Source of the DNA: Inquilinus sp. Marseille-Q2685
GTDB lineage: Bacteria > Pseudomonadota > Alphaproteobacteria > DSM-16000 > Inquilinaceae
DNA: 64,000 bases
Reading direction: 5' to 3'
NCBI RefSeq assembly: GCF_916619195.1
Contig: NZ_CAKAKL010000001.1
Span: 1,054,001 to 1,118,000, forward strand
Below the pieces are notes generated by a model. The model saw nothing but the letters and a program-made list of their open reading frames with translations, made no database searches and was not told the DNA's origin. This document shows, one piece after another, positions 54,626 through 63,954 of the stretch; position 1 is the first letter of the stretch; each line of letters starts with the position of its first letter. The translations under genes were made by a program, and so were the position numbers.

Positions 54626-55126
54626 ATGGGCGAGCGTCTGATGTCGGTCCTGGTGCTGCTGTCGGCGCTGGGCTCCGGCCTGGTCGGCGGCATCTTCTTC
54701 GCCTTCTCGACCTTCGTGATGGGCGCCCTCGCCCGACTGCCGGCGCCGCAGGGGATCTCCGCCATGCAGTCGATCAACATCGTGGTGCTGAATCCGGTCT
54801 TCCTCGGTGCCTTCATGGGCACCGCGGCGCTGTGCATCATCGTGGCGATCGGAGCCCTGCTCGGCTGGGCCGGGCCCCACCCGACCCTGGTGCTGGCCGG
54901 GGCCGCGCTCTATGTCATCGGCAACATCGCGGTGACGATGGCGGGCAACGTGCCGCTGAACAATGCCCTGGCGGCGGTCGAACCGGCCAGCACCGAAGGC
55001 GCCGCCGTCTGGGCCCGCTATCTCTCGACCTGGACCGCCTGGAACCATGTGCGCACGGCGACTGGCGCGGCAGCCGCGGCCTGCTTCATCATCGCCTGGC
55101 GCTGGCCCGCCGCGGCCCCGGCCTGA
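54626..55126 (+). CDS. DUF1772 (anthrone oxygenase-like) membrane protein
   Basis: 166 aa with four hydrophobic segments; GGIFFAFSTFVMGAL and QSINIVVLNPVFLGAF, VPLNNALAAV, TWTAWNHVRT are the DUF1772 motifs. The family includes fungal anthrone oxygenases, but bacterial members are uncharacterised. Likely target of the divergent TetR. ATG at 54626 preceded by GGAGAG. Confidence 0.85.
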   Translation: MGERLMSVLVLLSALGSGLVGGIFFAFSTFVMGALARLPAPQGISAMQSINIVVLNPVFLGAFMGTAALCIIVAIGALLGWAGPHPTLVLAGAALYVIGNIAVTMAGNVPLNNALAAVEPASTEGAAVWARYLSTWTAWNHVRTATGAAAAACFIIAWRWPAAAPA

Positions 55127-55225
55127 TCGGCGGCATCCGCGCGTCATCCCGGGAACTCGCGGACGCCCGGAGCGGTTCGCCAGAGAGGGCGGCAGCCCGC
55201 CGGATAAACGTGGTGGAGGCCAAAA

Positions 55226-55807
55226 ATGCAGAAGCCGTTGCAGCTTTCCTTCAAGAACATCGAAGGATCGGACGCCATGAAGGCGATGGTGCGCGACCGC
55301 GTCGACCGGCTCGACCGGCTCTATCCCAACCTGAGCGGCTGCCGCGTGGTGATCGAAGCCCCCCATCGTCCGGCCCGCGGGGGCGCAAGGCCGCCGCTCG
55401 GCATCGCGGTCGAGGCCGAGATCCCGGGCAAGCCCAAGATCGTGGTCAAGGATATGGAGGAGCGGCGCAATTCGCGGGACCAGGCTGCCGTGGTCAACCG
55501 CAGCTTTGACGTTGTGGAGCGGAAGCTGGACGAAGCCTCCAACATCGCCCAGGGCGAGGTGAAGACGCATGAGGCGGCGGGCGAGACCGGGACGATCACC
55601 CGCCTGTTCCCCGAGCAGAGCTATGGCTTCGTCGAGGCCAAGGCGGCCGGCAGCCTCTATTTCACCCGCAACGCCGTGGTCGACGGCCGCTTCGACGAGC
55701 TGGCGGTCGGCATGATGGTGCACCTGACCCGGGCCACCGGCGAAGGCCCGATGGGCCCGCAGGCCAGCTCCATCCGCCTGCTCGGAGCCGACCGCAGCAG
55801 CGAATGA
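55226..55807 (+). CDS. HPF/RaiA ribosome-associated domain fused to cold-shock domain
   Basis: 193 aa. N-terminal HPF/RaiA fold (about 1-110: LQLSFKNIEGSDAMKAMVRD, VVIEAPHRP, VVKDMEERRNS), then a cold-shock/OB domain (about 120-185: TGTITRLFPEQSYGFVEAKA, SLYFTRNAV). It would bind ribosomes and RNA under stress. The fusion is known in alphaproteobacteria but less common than plain HPF. GGAGG is 8 nt upstream of the ATG. Confidence 0.85.
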   Translation: MQKPLQLSFKNIEGSDAMKAMVRDRVDRLDRLYPNLSGCRVVIEAPHRPARGGARPPLGIAVEAEIPGKPKIVVKDMEERRNSRDQAAVVNRSFDVVERKLDEASNIAQGEVKTHEAAGETGTITRLFPEQSYGFVEAKAAGSLYFTRNAVVDGRFDELAVGMMVHLTRATGEGPMGPQASSIRLLGADRSSE

Positions 55808-55816
55808 GGCTGCGGC

Positions 55817-56404
55817 TCAGGCTTTCGCCAGCCCGCCGACGATCAGCGCGGCCAGGGCCGCCGTGGCCCTCGTCTCGTCCATCCGCCCGCGCAGCATGTC
55901 GCGCGAGATCGCCTCCGCCGCGCCGATCAGGCCGACGCAGCGAAGGTGCAACTCGTCGGGCGGCAGGGCCGAATACGGCGCCAGCGCGTCCTGGTAGAAG
56001 GCGACGTAGCGGTCCAGCAGCCGCTGGTGGAACGCCTCCATCTGCCCGTCGCCGCTCAGCGCGGCGGTGATGGCGTGCGCCTCCGGCCCGGCGGTGAGAT
56101 AGCAGGCCATGTAGGCGCCGCTCATCACCCGGGCGACATCCTCGAGCCGCCGCGGCGTGCGCTCGAGTGCCTGCAGCAGCGCCGCCACCTGATGGTCATC
56201 GATGCGCTCGTAGAGGGCGATCAGCAGCCCGGAGCGGGTGCCGAAATGCTCATATGCGATCGGCTTGCTGACGCCGGCGCGCTCGGCGAGACGGCCGAGG
56301 GTCAGCGCGTCGGTCCCCTCCTCGCGCACGATCGCAAGCGCGGTGTCGAGCAGCTGGTCGCGCCGCTCCGCCTTCGGCAGCTTCCTGGCTGGGGCTGGGC
56401 TCAT
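55817..56404 (-). CDS. TetR-family regulator
   Basis: 195 aa from 56404 (CAGGAG just upstream; the longer frame to 56521 lies over the operator). HTH: LLDTALAIVREEGTDALTLG, RAGVSKPIAYEHFGTRSGLL. Divergent from a decayed oxidoreductase, probably its former target, with the palindrome AACTTAC-N5-GTAAGTT between them. Confidence 0.88.
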   Translation of the reverse strand: MSPAPARKLPKAERRDQLLDTALAIVREEGTDALTLGRLAERAGVSKPIAYEHFGTRSGLLIALYERIDDHQVAALLQALERTPRRLEDVARVMSGAYMACYLTAGPEAHAITAALSGDGQMEAFHQRLLDRYVAFYQDALAPYSALPPDELHLRCVGLIGAAEAISRDMLRGRMDETRATAALAALIVGGLAKA

Positions 56405-56462
56405 CTCCTGATCCGCGCTCCTCGGCCGGGCTGCTCGCCCCGTCCCTGAAATTACCACCGGC

Positions 56463-56481
56463 AACTTACCAGATGTAAGTT
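56463..56481. promoter_or_regulatory. TetR operator candidate
   Basis: AACTTAC (56463-56469) and GTAAGTT (56475-56481), perfect 7-bp arms with 5-bp spacer, 59 bp upstream of the TetR start. Confidence 0.65.
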
Positions 56482-56529
56482 CACTCGGCCGACTGCAAGG
56501 GCGGGCCGGTCCGAGCCTCATCGGGAGCC

Positions 56530-56655
56530 ATGGTAATGCCCGTGACCCGGCAGAAACCAGTTCTCGTCATCGGCGGATCCGGCGTCGTCGGCGCCCGCGC
56601 CGCCGAGACGCCGCCCCGGCTGCGATCTGGAGCGGCCGTCCCGCCGGCGGATTGA
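56530..56655 (+). pseudogene. remnant of an NAD(P)-binding oxidoreductase
   Basis: 41 codons only. It starts MVMPVTRQKPVLVIGGSGVV and continues GARAAETPPRLRSGAA before a TGA. The IGGSGVVGARAA motif is the dinucleotide-binding start of saccharopine dehydrogenase-like oxidoreductases, which would need some 350 aa more. The rest is missing or out of frame. GGGAG lies upstream, and the TetR operator precedes it. Confidence 0.7.
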
Positions 56656-56874
56656 GAGGTCGGCCCTCACCCGCCAAACGGGAGATCTGTGGTCAAAAAT
56701 TGTGCCGCCTTCCCAAAGCGGTAACCACGGCCGGCAGCCGGCCGGACCGCGTTGCAAATCACCATGCATATGGCTATAGGCTGAAGTGTTCGCGCACGGG
56801 GCCGGAACGGTTTCGGACCGGTCCTCCCAAGCTTTCATGTAGCTGTCCGTCCTTTTCAACAGCGCTGGTGATTC

Positions 56875-57915
56875 ATGTACCGTACTTTTGACGACAATCT
56901 CGTCGACCTGAACGGCAAGGTCCTATTCGTCACGGGCGGCACCGGCTCCTTCGGGCGCAAATTCGTTTCCACCATCCTGCAGCGCTATCGTCCGCGGAAG
57001 CTGATCATCTTCTCGCGCGACGAGCTGAAGCAGTACGACATGCAGAACGCCGTGCGGGCCGCCTACCCGGCCGAGGTCCACAGCTGCATGCGCTTCTTCA
57101 TCGGCGACGTGCGCGACCGCGAGCGGCTGGCGCTGGCCACCCGCGGCGTCGACTACATCATCCATGCGGCGGCGCTGAAGCAGGTTCCGGCGGCGGAGCA
57201 CAACCCGTCGGAATGCATCCACACCAACATCATGGGCGCCGAGAACGTGGTCTGGGCGGCGCTGCAGAACCGGGTCAAGAAGGTCATCGCCCTGTCGACC
57301 GACAAGGCCTGCAATCCGGTCAACCTGTACGGCGCCACCAAGCTGGCGTCGGACAAGACCTTCGTTGCCGCCAACAACCTGTCGGGCGACATCGGCACCC
57401 GCTTCGCCGTGGTCCGCTACGGCAACGTCGTCGGCTCGCGCGGCAGCGTCGTGCCGTTCTTCCGCCAGCTTCTGGAGCAGAAGGCGGAATACCTGCCGAT
57501 CACCGACGACCGCATGACCCGGTTCTGGATCACGCTGCAGCAGGGCGTGAACTTCGTGCTGTCGAACTTCGAGATCATGCGCGGCGGCGAGATCTTCGTG
57601 CCGAAGATCCCGAGCATGAAGATCACCGAGCTGGCCCGCGCCCTGGCGCCGAAGCTGCCGCACCGCACCGTCGGCATCCGGCCGGGCGAGAAGCTGCACG
57701 AGGCGATGATCGCGGTCGACGATGCCCATGCGACGGTGGAGCTGCCGGACCGCTACGTGATCGAGCCGCAGTTCGGCGAATACACCCGCACCTCCTTCAC
57801 CGAGGAGGGCGGCGGCCGGCCGGTGCCCGACCGCTTCAGCTACTGCAGCGACAACAACACCGAATGGCTGGACGACCGCGGGCTGCTGGAGATCCTGGAG
57901 CGGCACGCGAACTGA
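56875..57915 (+). CDS. pseB: UDP-N-acetylglucosamine 4,6-dehydratase PseB
   Basis: 346 aa extended SDR. TGGTGSFG dinucleotide motif (20-27), catalytic segment STDKACNPVNLYGATK with Thr142, Asp143, Lys144, Tyr152 and Lys156, which is the inverting-dehydratase (FlaA1/PseB) set. First step of pseudaminic-acid or related dideoxy-sugar synthesis from UDP-GlcNAc. Followed directly by pseC. Confidence 0.92.
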   Translation: MYRTFDDNLVDLNGKVLFVTGGTGSFGRKFVSTILQRYRPRKLIIFSRDELKQYDMQNAVRAAYPAEVHSCMRFFIGDVRDRERLALATRGVDYIIHAAALKQVPAAEHNPSECIHTNIMGAENVVWAALQNRVKKVIALSTDKACNPVNLYGATKLASDKTFVAANNLSGDIGTRFAVVRYGNVVGSRGSVVPFFRQLLEQKAEYLPITDDRMTRFWITLQQGVNFVLSNFEIMRGGEIFVPKIPSMKITELARALAPKLPHRTVGIRPGEKLHEAMIAVDDAHATVELPDRYVIEPQFGEYTRTSFTEEGGGRPVPDRFSYCSDNNTEWLDDRGLLEILERHAN

Positions 57916-57979
57916 CGGCCCGCCGGGGCCGTCTCCCCGTCCCCTTCCCCGAGGCCCGCGCGGTTCGGAGGCGATCATC

Positions 57980-59191
57980 GTGACCTTCCTGCCCTATGGC
58001 CGCCAGTACATCGACCAGGACGACATCGACGCCGTCGCCCGGGCGCTGCAGGCCGACTACCTGACCACCGGCCCGACGGTCGGCGAGTTCGAGCGCGCCT
58101 TCTGCGCCGCCACCGGCGCGCCCTTCGCGGCCGCCTGCTCGAACGGCACAGCGGCGCTGCATCTGGCGACGCTGGCGCTCGGTCTCGGGCCCGGCGATGT
58201 CTGCATCGTCCCGGCCGTGACCTTCCTGGCCACCGCCAACTGCGCCCGCTATGTCGGCGCCGACGTGGTCTTCGCCGATGTCGACCCGGAGACCGGGCTG
58301 ATGCGGCCGGAGGACCTGGAGGCGGCGATCGCCCGGATCCCGCAGATCCATCCGGAGGGCCGGTTCCGTGCCGCCCTGCCGGTGCATCTGGCCGGCCAGA
58401 CCGTGGCCCTGGCGCCGATTTCCGAGATCGCCCGCCGGCATGGCGCCTTCGTGATCGAGGATGCCTGCCACGCGCTGGGCACCGAATACGAGATGGCGGG
58501 GGGCCGGGTCCAGGTCGGCACCTGCACCCATTCCGACCTCGCCTGCTTCTCCTTCCATCCGGTCAAGACCATCGCGCTGGGCGAGGGCGGCATGGTCACC
58601 TCGGCCGATCCGGCGCTGCAGCAGAAGCTGGCGCGGCAGCGCTCGCACGGCATGACCCGGGACCCGGACGCCTTCATCAACACCGATCTGGCGGTCGACC
58701 CTGCCCAGGCCGGGGTGAACCCCTGGTATTACGAGATGCAGGAGATCGGCTTCAACTACCGGCTGACCGACATCCAGGCGGCGCTCGGTATCAGCCAGCT
58801 GCGCAAGCTGGACTGGTTCAAGGCCCGGCGCCGGGCGCTGGCCGCGCGCTACGACGACGCGCTGGCGCCACTGGCCCCGGCGGTGCGGCCGATCGCCAAG
58901 GCGCCCGGCTGCGACCCGGTGCTGCATCTCTACGAGGTGCTGATCGACTTCGCCGCGATCGGCCAGACCCGCGGCCAGGTGGTGCGCGCCCTGCACGCCA
59001 GGGGGATCGGCACCCAGGTACACTACATTCCGGTGAACCGGCAGCCCTATTACGAGGAGCTCTACGGCCGCCGGCCCCTGCCCGGTGCCGAGTCCTTCTA
59101 CGCCCGCTGCCTGTCGCTGCCGCTGTTCCCGGCCATGCAGGACGGCGATGTCGAACGCGTGGTCAGCGCCCTGAGGGAAGTGATCGGCTAG
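57980..59191 (+). CDS. pseC: UDP-4-amino-4,6-dideoxy-L-AltNAc transaminase PseC
   Basis: 403 aa DegT/DnrJ-family aminotransferase. PLP-lysine 196 in SFHPVKTIALGEGGMV, DACHALG Asp ligand, PAVTFLATANC at the substrate site. Transfers amino group to the 4-keto sugar made by PseB. GTG start with CGGAG 9 nt upstream. The remaining pseudaminic acid genes (pseH, pseG, pseI, pseF) are not in the window, so the product may be another diaminodideoxy sugar or the pathway is split. Confidence 0.92.
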   Translation: MTFLPYGRQYIDQDDIDAVARALQADYLTTGPTVGEFERAFCAATGAPFAAACSNGTAALHLATLALGLGPGDVCIVPAVTFLATANCARYVGADVVFADVDPETGLMRPEDLEAAIARIPQIHPEGRFRAALPVHLAGQTVALAPISEIARRHGAFVIEDACHALGTEYEMAGGRVQVGTCTHSDLACFSFHPVKTIALGEGGMVTSADPALQQKLARQRSHGMTRDPDAFINTDLAVDPAQAGVNPWYYEMQEIGFNYRLTDIQAALGISQLRKLDWFKARRRALAARYDDALAPLAPAVRPIAKAPGCDPVLHLYEVLIDFAAIGQTRGQVVRALHARGIGTQVHYIPVNRQPYYEELYGRRPLPGAESFYARCLSLPLFPAMQDGDVERVVSALREVIG

Positions 59192-59197
59192 GCTGTC

Positions 59198-59845
59198 CTA
59201 AAGGAACCCGTGCAGCCACAGCGCGGCGACGAACAGCAGGACCCCGAGGTCGAGCCGCCACAGCGCCAGCTCGCCAAGCGCGAGCCGGCCGCGGCCGGAC
59301 AGAATGGCAGCGAAGGGCAGGCGCGAGGTGCGGCGGGCGAAGTCGCCCCAGGCAGGCCCCAGCCGCGCCGCCCGCTTGCGGTCGATCGAGACCATGCCGT
59401 TCACGGCGGTGACCAGGATGGCGCCGAACAGCAGCACCCCGGCCCAATGGCCGTTCACCGTCAGATGCGCCAGCGCCCAGAGCGTGAACGCCCACAGCAT
59501 CGGGTGGCGGGTGATGCGGGTGATGCCGGCGACCGGAAGCTCGCTGCCCAGCCGCTCCGCCCCCACCTGGGTCGGGTTGGATGGACCGAGGCTGTAAGCC
59601 AGTAGCACGAAGCCGAGCAGGACCAGCACCGCCGGCACCCAGAAGGGCGCCGGGTCCCACAGCGGATCGTAAGGCGCGCCGCGATAGGCGAGGATCAGCC
59701 AGACCAGGCCGACGGCGCTGAGCGCCGAGAACAGGCCGCGATAGCCCATCTCCCCCAGCCGCACAGCCAGGGCGGGGCGGAGGGGACCGGCGACGCCGAG
59801 ATGCAGCACCACCCAGAACAGCGCGGCGAGGGCGAGGGAAAGCAT
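59198..59845 (-). CDS. nnrU: NnrU-family membrane protein
   Basis: 215 aa, six hydrophobic segments. Typical NnrU motifs: GEMGYRGLFSALSAVGLVWL, ITRHPMLWAFTLWALAHL, IDRKRAARLGPAWGDF. Related to isoprenylcysteine carboxyl methyltransferases and to a membrane protein needed for denitrification; function elsewhere unclear. Only 6 bp from the convergent pseC stop. Divergent from a TetR. Confidence 0.88.
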   Translation of the reverse strand: MLSLALAALFWVVLHLGVAGPLRPALAVRLGEMGYRGLFSALSAVGLVWLILAYRGAPYDPLWDPAPFWVPAVLVLLGFVLLAYSLGPSNPTQVGAERLGSELPVAGITRITRHPMLWAFTLWALAHLTVNGHWAGVLLFGAILVTAVNGMVSIDRKRAARLGPAWGDFARRTSRLPFAAILSGRGRLALGELALWRLDLGVLLFVAALWLHGFL

Positions 59846-59879
59846 CGTTGCGGCCTTTACAGCAGGACCGATCCGGTCG

Positions 59880-59925
59880 ATGTTGACATTAGCAACATAA
59901 GGTTGGATGTGGACCGTGTCAACAT
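59880..59925. promoter_or_regulatory. TetR operator candidates near tetR start
   Basis: ATGTTGACA (59880-59888) and TGTCAACAT (59917-59925), perfect 9-bp arms; within it ATGTTG-N7-CAACAT (59880-59898). The right arm lies in the first TetR codons. Also covers the nnrU promoter side. Confidence 0.6.
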
Positions 59926-60512
59926 CGGAACGGGGCGGGCAGCCCTACCATCATGGCGACCTGCGCCGGGCACTGGTGACGGCGGCGCGCGAGATCCTGG
60001 AAGAGGCCGGGCCGGAATCGCTGAGCCTGCGCGACGTCGCCCGCCGCGTCGGCGTCTCGCACAACGCGCCCTACCGGCATTTCCCGACCCGGCAGGCGCT
60101 GCTGGCCGCGGTGGCGGCGGACGGATTCGCCATTCTGTCCGCCCGGCTGGCGAAGATCCCGGCAGGGTCCGGGATGGCGGCGGGGTTCCGCGGCTATCTC
60201 GGCTTCGCGCGGGAGCAGCCGGGGCTGTACCGGCTGATGTTCGACGGCGGGCTGCGGAAATCGGCCGACCCGGCCCTGTGGACCGTGGGCGAGCGCGCCT
60301 ATGACGGGCTGCGCCAGGCTGTCCTGAGCCTGGCGCCGGGGGCGGACCGGGCCGCGGTGGTGGCCGCCTGGGCTCAGTTGCACGGCTTGGCGTTGCTGAT
60401 CATCTCCGGCCAGTTGGCCGACGACTTGGTGAGCGACAGCGGGCTGGACGCGCTGGCCGGCCGGGTGGGGGCGATCCTGGAGGCCGGGCTGCGCGGCGCC
60501 GGCGCACCCTGA
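59907..60512 (+). CDS. TetR-family regulator with WHG-like C-terminal domain
   Basis: 201 aa. HTH with YHHGDLRRALVTAAREILEE and VSHNAPYRHFPTRQALLAAV; C-terminal domain ends with WAQLHGLALLIISGQL (WHG type). Divergent from nnrU, likely autoregulated through the palindromes at 59880-59925. Confidence 0.9.
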   Translation: MWTVSTSERGGQPYHHGDLRRALVTAAREILEEAGPESLSLRDVARRVGVSHNAPYRHFPTRQALLAAVAADGFAILSARLAKIPAGSGMAAGFRGYLGFAREQPGLYRLMFDGGLRKSADPALWTVGERAYDGLRQAVLSLAPGADRAAVVAAWAQLHGLALLIISGQLADDLVSDSGLDALAGRVGAILEAGLRGAGAP

Positions 60513-60668
60513 AACGGCCGAATCGGAAATAGAACAGAAATTCTGAATTGCGTTGCCATTAAAAATCCTGTTCAATTCCAGCGATCGAACGACTTCGGCG
60601 CCGGACCCGGGCGGACGCCCCTCCCCGGCCCCGATGAATCGGGCGACGAAACCGAGGGAGGACCAGGA

Positions 60669-61622
60669 ATGCTTCGGACATTGCTGTGCGGCGCGGCCAT
60701 GGGCGCCGCCATGGTGCTGGGCCTGGCGGCCGCGTCCCAGGCGGCGCAGGCGGCCAATGAGCGCTTCGTGCTGATCAGCCACGCGCCCGATTCCGACAGC
60801 TGGTGGAACACGATCAAGACCGCGATCCGCGAGGCGGGGCAGCAGGTCGGCGCCACCGTGGACTACCAGAACCCGTCGACCGGCGACCTCGCCGACATGG
60901 CCCGCATCCTGCAGCAGGCCACCGCGTCGAAGCCCGCCGGCATCATCATCACCATCGCCGATTTCGACGTGCTGAAGGGCCCGATCACCGATGCGGTGAA
61001 GAAGGGCATCCCGGTCATCACCATCAACTCCGGCACGGCGGAGCAGAGCAAAGAGCTCGGCGCGCTGATGCATATCGGCCAGCCGGAATACGACGCCGGC
61101 AAGGGCGCGGGCGAGAAGGCCAAGGCCGCCGGCGTCACCAAGTTCCTCTGCGTCAACCACTACATCACCAACCCTGCCTCGGTGGAGCGCTGCCAGGGCT
61201 TCGCCGACGCGCTCGGCGTGCCGCTGGGCAACCAGATGATCGATTCGGGCATGGATCCGGGCGAGGTGCAAACCAAGGTCTCGGCCTATCTGCGCGCCAA
61301 CCCGGACACCAACGGCATCCTGACCCTCGGCCCGAACTCGGCCGAGCCGACCATCGCGGTGCTGCAGGCCAACAAGCAGGCCGGCAAGATCTTCTTCGCC
61401 ACTTTCGACCTGAGCGCCGCGATCGCTGCCGGCATCAAGGACGGCACGGTGACTTTCGCCATCGACCAGCAGCCCTATCTGCAGGGGTATCTGCCGGTGG
61501 TGCTGCTGGCGAACTACGTCCGCTACGGCGTGATCCCCAGCAACAACATCAACTCCGGCCCCGGCTTCATCACCAAGGACAACATCGCCCTGGTCGAAAA
61601 GCTGGCCGGCGAATACCGGTAA
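60669..61622 (+). CDS. sugar ABC transporter periplasmic binding protein (RbsB/FrcB class)
   Basis: 317 aa. Signal peptide (LLCGAAMGAAMVLGLAAAS, cleavage near QAA), then a type I periplasmic-binding fold: ISHAPDSDSWWNTIKTAIRE, ILQQATASKPAGIIITIADF, GIPVITINSGTAEQS, GILTLGPNSAEPTIAVL. Binds a monosaccharide or polyol; the neighbours suggest fructose or inositol. AGGGAGGACC lies upstream. First gene of the importer operon; a REP-like hairpin separates it from the permease. Confidence 0.9.
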   Translation: MLRTLLCGAAMGAAMVLGLAAASQAAQAANERFVLISHAPDSDSWWNTIKTAIREAGQQVGATVDYQNPSTGDLADMARILQQATASKPAGIIITIADFDVLKGPITDAVKKGIPVITINSGTAEQSKELGALMHIGQPEYDAGKGAGEKAKAAGVTKFLCVNHYITNPASVERCQGFADALGVPLGNQMIDSGMDPGEVQTKVSAYLRANPDTNGILTLGPNSAEPTIAVLQANKQAGKIFFATFDLSAAIAAGIKDGTVTFAIDQQPYLQGYLPVVLLANYVRYGVIPSNNINSGPGFITKDNIALVEKLAGEYR

Positions 61623-61655
61623 GTTCAAGAACTCCTACCCACTCCGTAACTTTTC

Positions 61656-61737
61656 CTGTCATGCCCGGGCTTGACCCGGGCATCCAGAGACTGTCGAGAC
61701 CCTCTGGATTGCCGGGTCAAGCCCGGCAATGACAGGG
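61656..61737. repeat. REP-like hairpin between binding protein and permease
   Basis: CCTGTCATGCCCGGGCTTGA ... TCTGGATTGCCGGGTCAAGC, two palindromic arms of the common alphaproteobacterial CCCGGGCTTGACCCGGG type, themselves mutually inverted. Sits in a 190-bp intra-operon gap. A sister element is at 63803-63883. Confidence 0.85.
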
Positions 61738-61813
61738 AAGGAACGAGGACTCCCGGAGACGCCCCGGCCCCCGACCGGCCCCCCCTCTTCCCGCCCCAAG
61801 CCCGGAAGACGCC

Positions 61814-62962
61814 ATGACCACCCTCCAGACAGACACCAGGATGCCGCAGGGCCGGGCGCCCGGTCCGCGCCCCGCGGGCGACGAACGGCTGCGCTCGGTC
61901 TCCCTAGCCTCGCGCCTGCTCTCGCGCCCCGAGCTCGGCGCCATGGCCGGCACCGTGCTGGTCTTCGTCTTCTTCGGTCTCACCGCCGGCGGCTCTGGCA
62001 TGTTCAGCGCCGACGGCATCTCGAACTGGCTGGTGGTCTCGGCCCAACTCGGCATCCTCGCGGTCGGCGCCAGCCTGCTGATGATCGCCGGCGAGTTCGA
62101 CCTGTCGATCGGCTCGATGATCGGCTTCGCCGGCATGATGATCGCGATCCCGACCGTGTTCTTCGGCTGGCCGGTCTGGCTGTCGCTGGTCTTCGCCTTC
62201 GCCGGCGCCCTCGCCATCGGCGCCCTGAACGGTTGGCTGGTGGTGCGCACCGGCCTGCCCAGCTTCATCGTCAGCCTGGCTTTCCTGTTCATCCTGCGCG
62301 GCATGACCATCGCGCTGTCGATCCTGTTCACCAACCGCACCATCGTCGGCGGCGTCAAGGACCCGGCGGCGGCCGACTGGCTGGCGCCGCTGTTCACCGG
62401 CACGGTGCTGGACGGGCTCTACCGCTGGGCCGGCGGCATCGGCCTGATCGACACCTTCCCGGACGGCAGCCCGGTCGTCCCCGGCCTGCCAGTGCTGGTG
62501 GTGTGGTGGCTGGCGCTGACCGCGATCGGCGCCTGGATCCTGCTTCGCACCCGCTTCGGCAACTGGATCTTCGCCGTCGGCGGCGACAACACCGCGGCGC
62601 GCAACATGGGCGTGCCGGTCGGCCGGGTGAAGGTTCTGCTGTTCATGGGCACCGCCTTCTGCGCCACCGTCTTCGCCGCCTGCCAGGTGATGGAGTTCGG
62701 CTCCGCCGCCGCCGACCGCGGCCTGTTGAAGGAGTTCGAGGCCATCATCGCCGTGGTGATCGGCGGCACGCTGCTGACCGGCGGCTACGGCTCGGTGATT
62801 GGCGCCGCCTTCGGCGCGCTGATCTTCGGCGTGGTGCAGATGGGCATCTTCTACTCCGGCGTGAACACCGACTGGTTCAAGGTCTTCCTCGGGGTGATGC
62901 TGCTGCTGGCTGTGATCGTGAACAACTACATCCGCCGCAAGGTGACGGGAGGCCGGTCGTGA
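61814..62962 (+). CDS. sugar ABC transporter permease (RbsC/FrcC class)
   Basis: 382 aa, about ten membrane helices. [20 protein letters not shown] near residues 70-95 is the RbsC-family motif ([16 protein letters not shown]), followed by [16 protein letters not shown] and [20 protein letters not shown] late. Inner-membrane channel for the sugar. GTGA overlap with the ATPase gene. Confidence 0.92.
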   Translation: MTTLQTDTRMPQGRAPGPRPAGDERLRSVSLASRLLSRPELGAMAGTVLVFVFFGLTAGGSGMFSADGISNWLVVSAQLGILAVGASLLMIAGEFDLSIGSMIGFAGMMIAIPTVFFGWPVWLSLVFAFAGALAIGALNGWLVVRTGLPSFIVSLAFLFILRGMTIALSILFTNRTIVGGVKDPAAADWLAPLFTGTVLDGLYRWAGGIGLIDTFPDGSPVVPGLPVLVVWWLALTAIGAWILLRTRFGNWIFAVGGDNTAARNMGVPVGRVKVLLFMGTAFCATVFAACQVMEFGSAAADRGLLKEFEAIIAVVIGGTLLTGGYGSVIGAAFGALIFGVVQMGIFYSGVNTDWFKVFLGVMLLLAVIVNNYIRRKVTGGRS

Positions 62963-63783
62963 ACGCCCAATCCACTCCGCCCGCCGGGGCCGCGCCCCTC
63001 GTCGAGCTGCGCGGCGTCTGCAAGTATTTCGGCTCGGTGGTGGCGCTGAAGGACATCACCATCTCGGTCCGCCCCGGCGAGGTGCTGGCCCTCTTGGGCG
63101 ACAATGGCGCCGGCAAATCGACCCTGATCAAGACCCTGGCCGGCGTGCACCAGCCCAGCGAAGGCCAGATGCTGGTGGAAGGCCGCGAGGTGCGTTTCAC
63201 CTCGCCGCGCCACGCGCTCGACCACGGCATCGCCACGGTCTACCAGGACCTGGCGATGGTGCCGCTGATGAGTATCACCCGGAACTTCTTCATGGGCCGC
63301 GAGCCGACGGTCGGCTGGGGCCCGACCCGGCGCATCGACATGGACAAGGCCAACGCCATCGCCCGCGCGGCGATGCGCGAGATCGGCATCGACGTGCGCG
63401 ACCCCGGCCAGGCGGTCGGCACCCTGTCGGGCGGCGAGCGGCAATGCGTCGCCATCGCCCGGGCCGTGCATTTCGGCGCCAAGGTGCTGATCCTGGACGA
63501 GCCGACCTCGGCCCTCGGCGTCAAGCAGGCCTCGGTGGTGCTGCGCTACATCGTGCAGGCGCGGGCGCGGGGCCTGGGGGTGATCTTCATCACCCACAAC
63601 GTCCACCACGCCTATCCGGTGGCCGACACCTTCACCCTGCTGAACCGCGGCCGCTGCCTCGGCACCTTCCCGAAGAGCGAGATCAGCCGCGAGCAGGTGC
63701 TGGAGATGATGGCCGGCGGCCAGGAACTGGCCAGCCTGACCGCCGAACTGGCCGAGTTCGAACGCAGCGACGCGGCGGCGTAG
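62959..63783 (+). CDS. sugar ABC transporter ATPase, single-domain (FrcA-like)
   Basis: 274 aa, one nucleotide-binding domain where RbsA-type importers have two. Walker A GDNGAGKS (47-54), signature LSGGE (156-160), Walker [11 protein letters not shown] with Asp180-Glu181, and H-loop [14 protein letters not shown] start by overlap with the permease. The single-domain form with a downstream Gfo/Idh gene matches FrcABC-like fructose/inositol systems. Confidence 0.9.
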   Translation: MNAQSTPPAGAAPLVELRGVCKYFGSVVALKDITISVRPGEVLALLGDNGAGKSTLIKTLAGVHQPSEGQMLVEGREVRFTSPRHALDHGIATVYQDLAMVPLMSITRNFFMGREPTVGWGPTRRIDMDKANAIARAAMREIGIDVRDPGQAVGTLSGGERQCVAIARAVHFGAKVLILDEPTSALGVKQASVVLRYIVQARARGLGVIFITHNVHHAYPVADTFTLLNRGRCLGTFPKSEISREQVLEMMAGGQELASLTAELAEFERSDAAA

Positions 63784-63802
63784 GGCTTTCTGTTTGCCCT
63801 TT

Positions 63803-63883
63803 CCTGTCATTGCCGGGCTTGACCCGGCAATCCAATGGGTGGCGCCGCCTTCTGGATGCCCGGGTCAAGCCCGGACATGACAG
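63803..63883. repeat. REP-like hairpin after sugar ATPase gene
   Basis: CTGTCATTGCCGGGCTTGAC ... GCCCGGGTCAAGCCCGGACA, same family as 61656-61737, 20 bp after the ATPase stop. May serve as an RNA-end stabiliser or terminator. Confidence 0.85.
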
Positions 63884-63954
63884 AAAAGAACCAGCAGAAG
63901 CAGCACTCTTTGAACGCTCCCCACCAGGGCACAAAGGCGGATCGAGGTTCCAGA

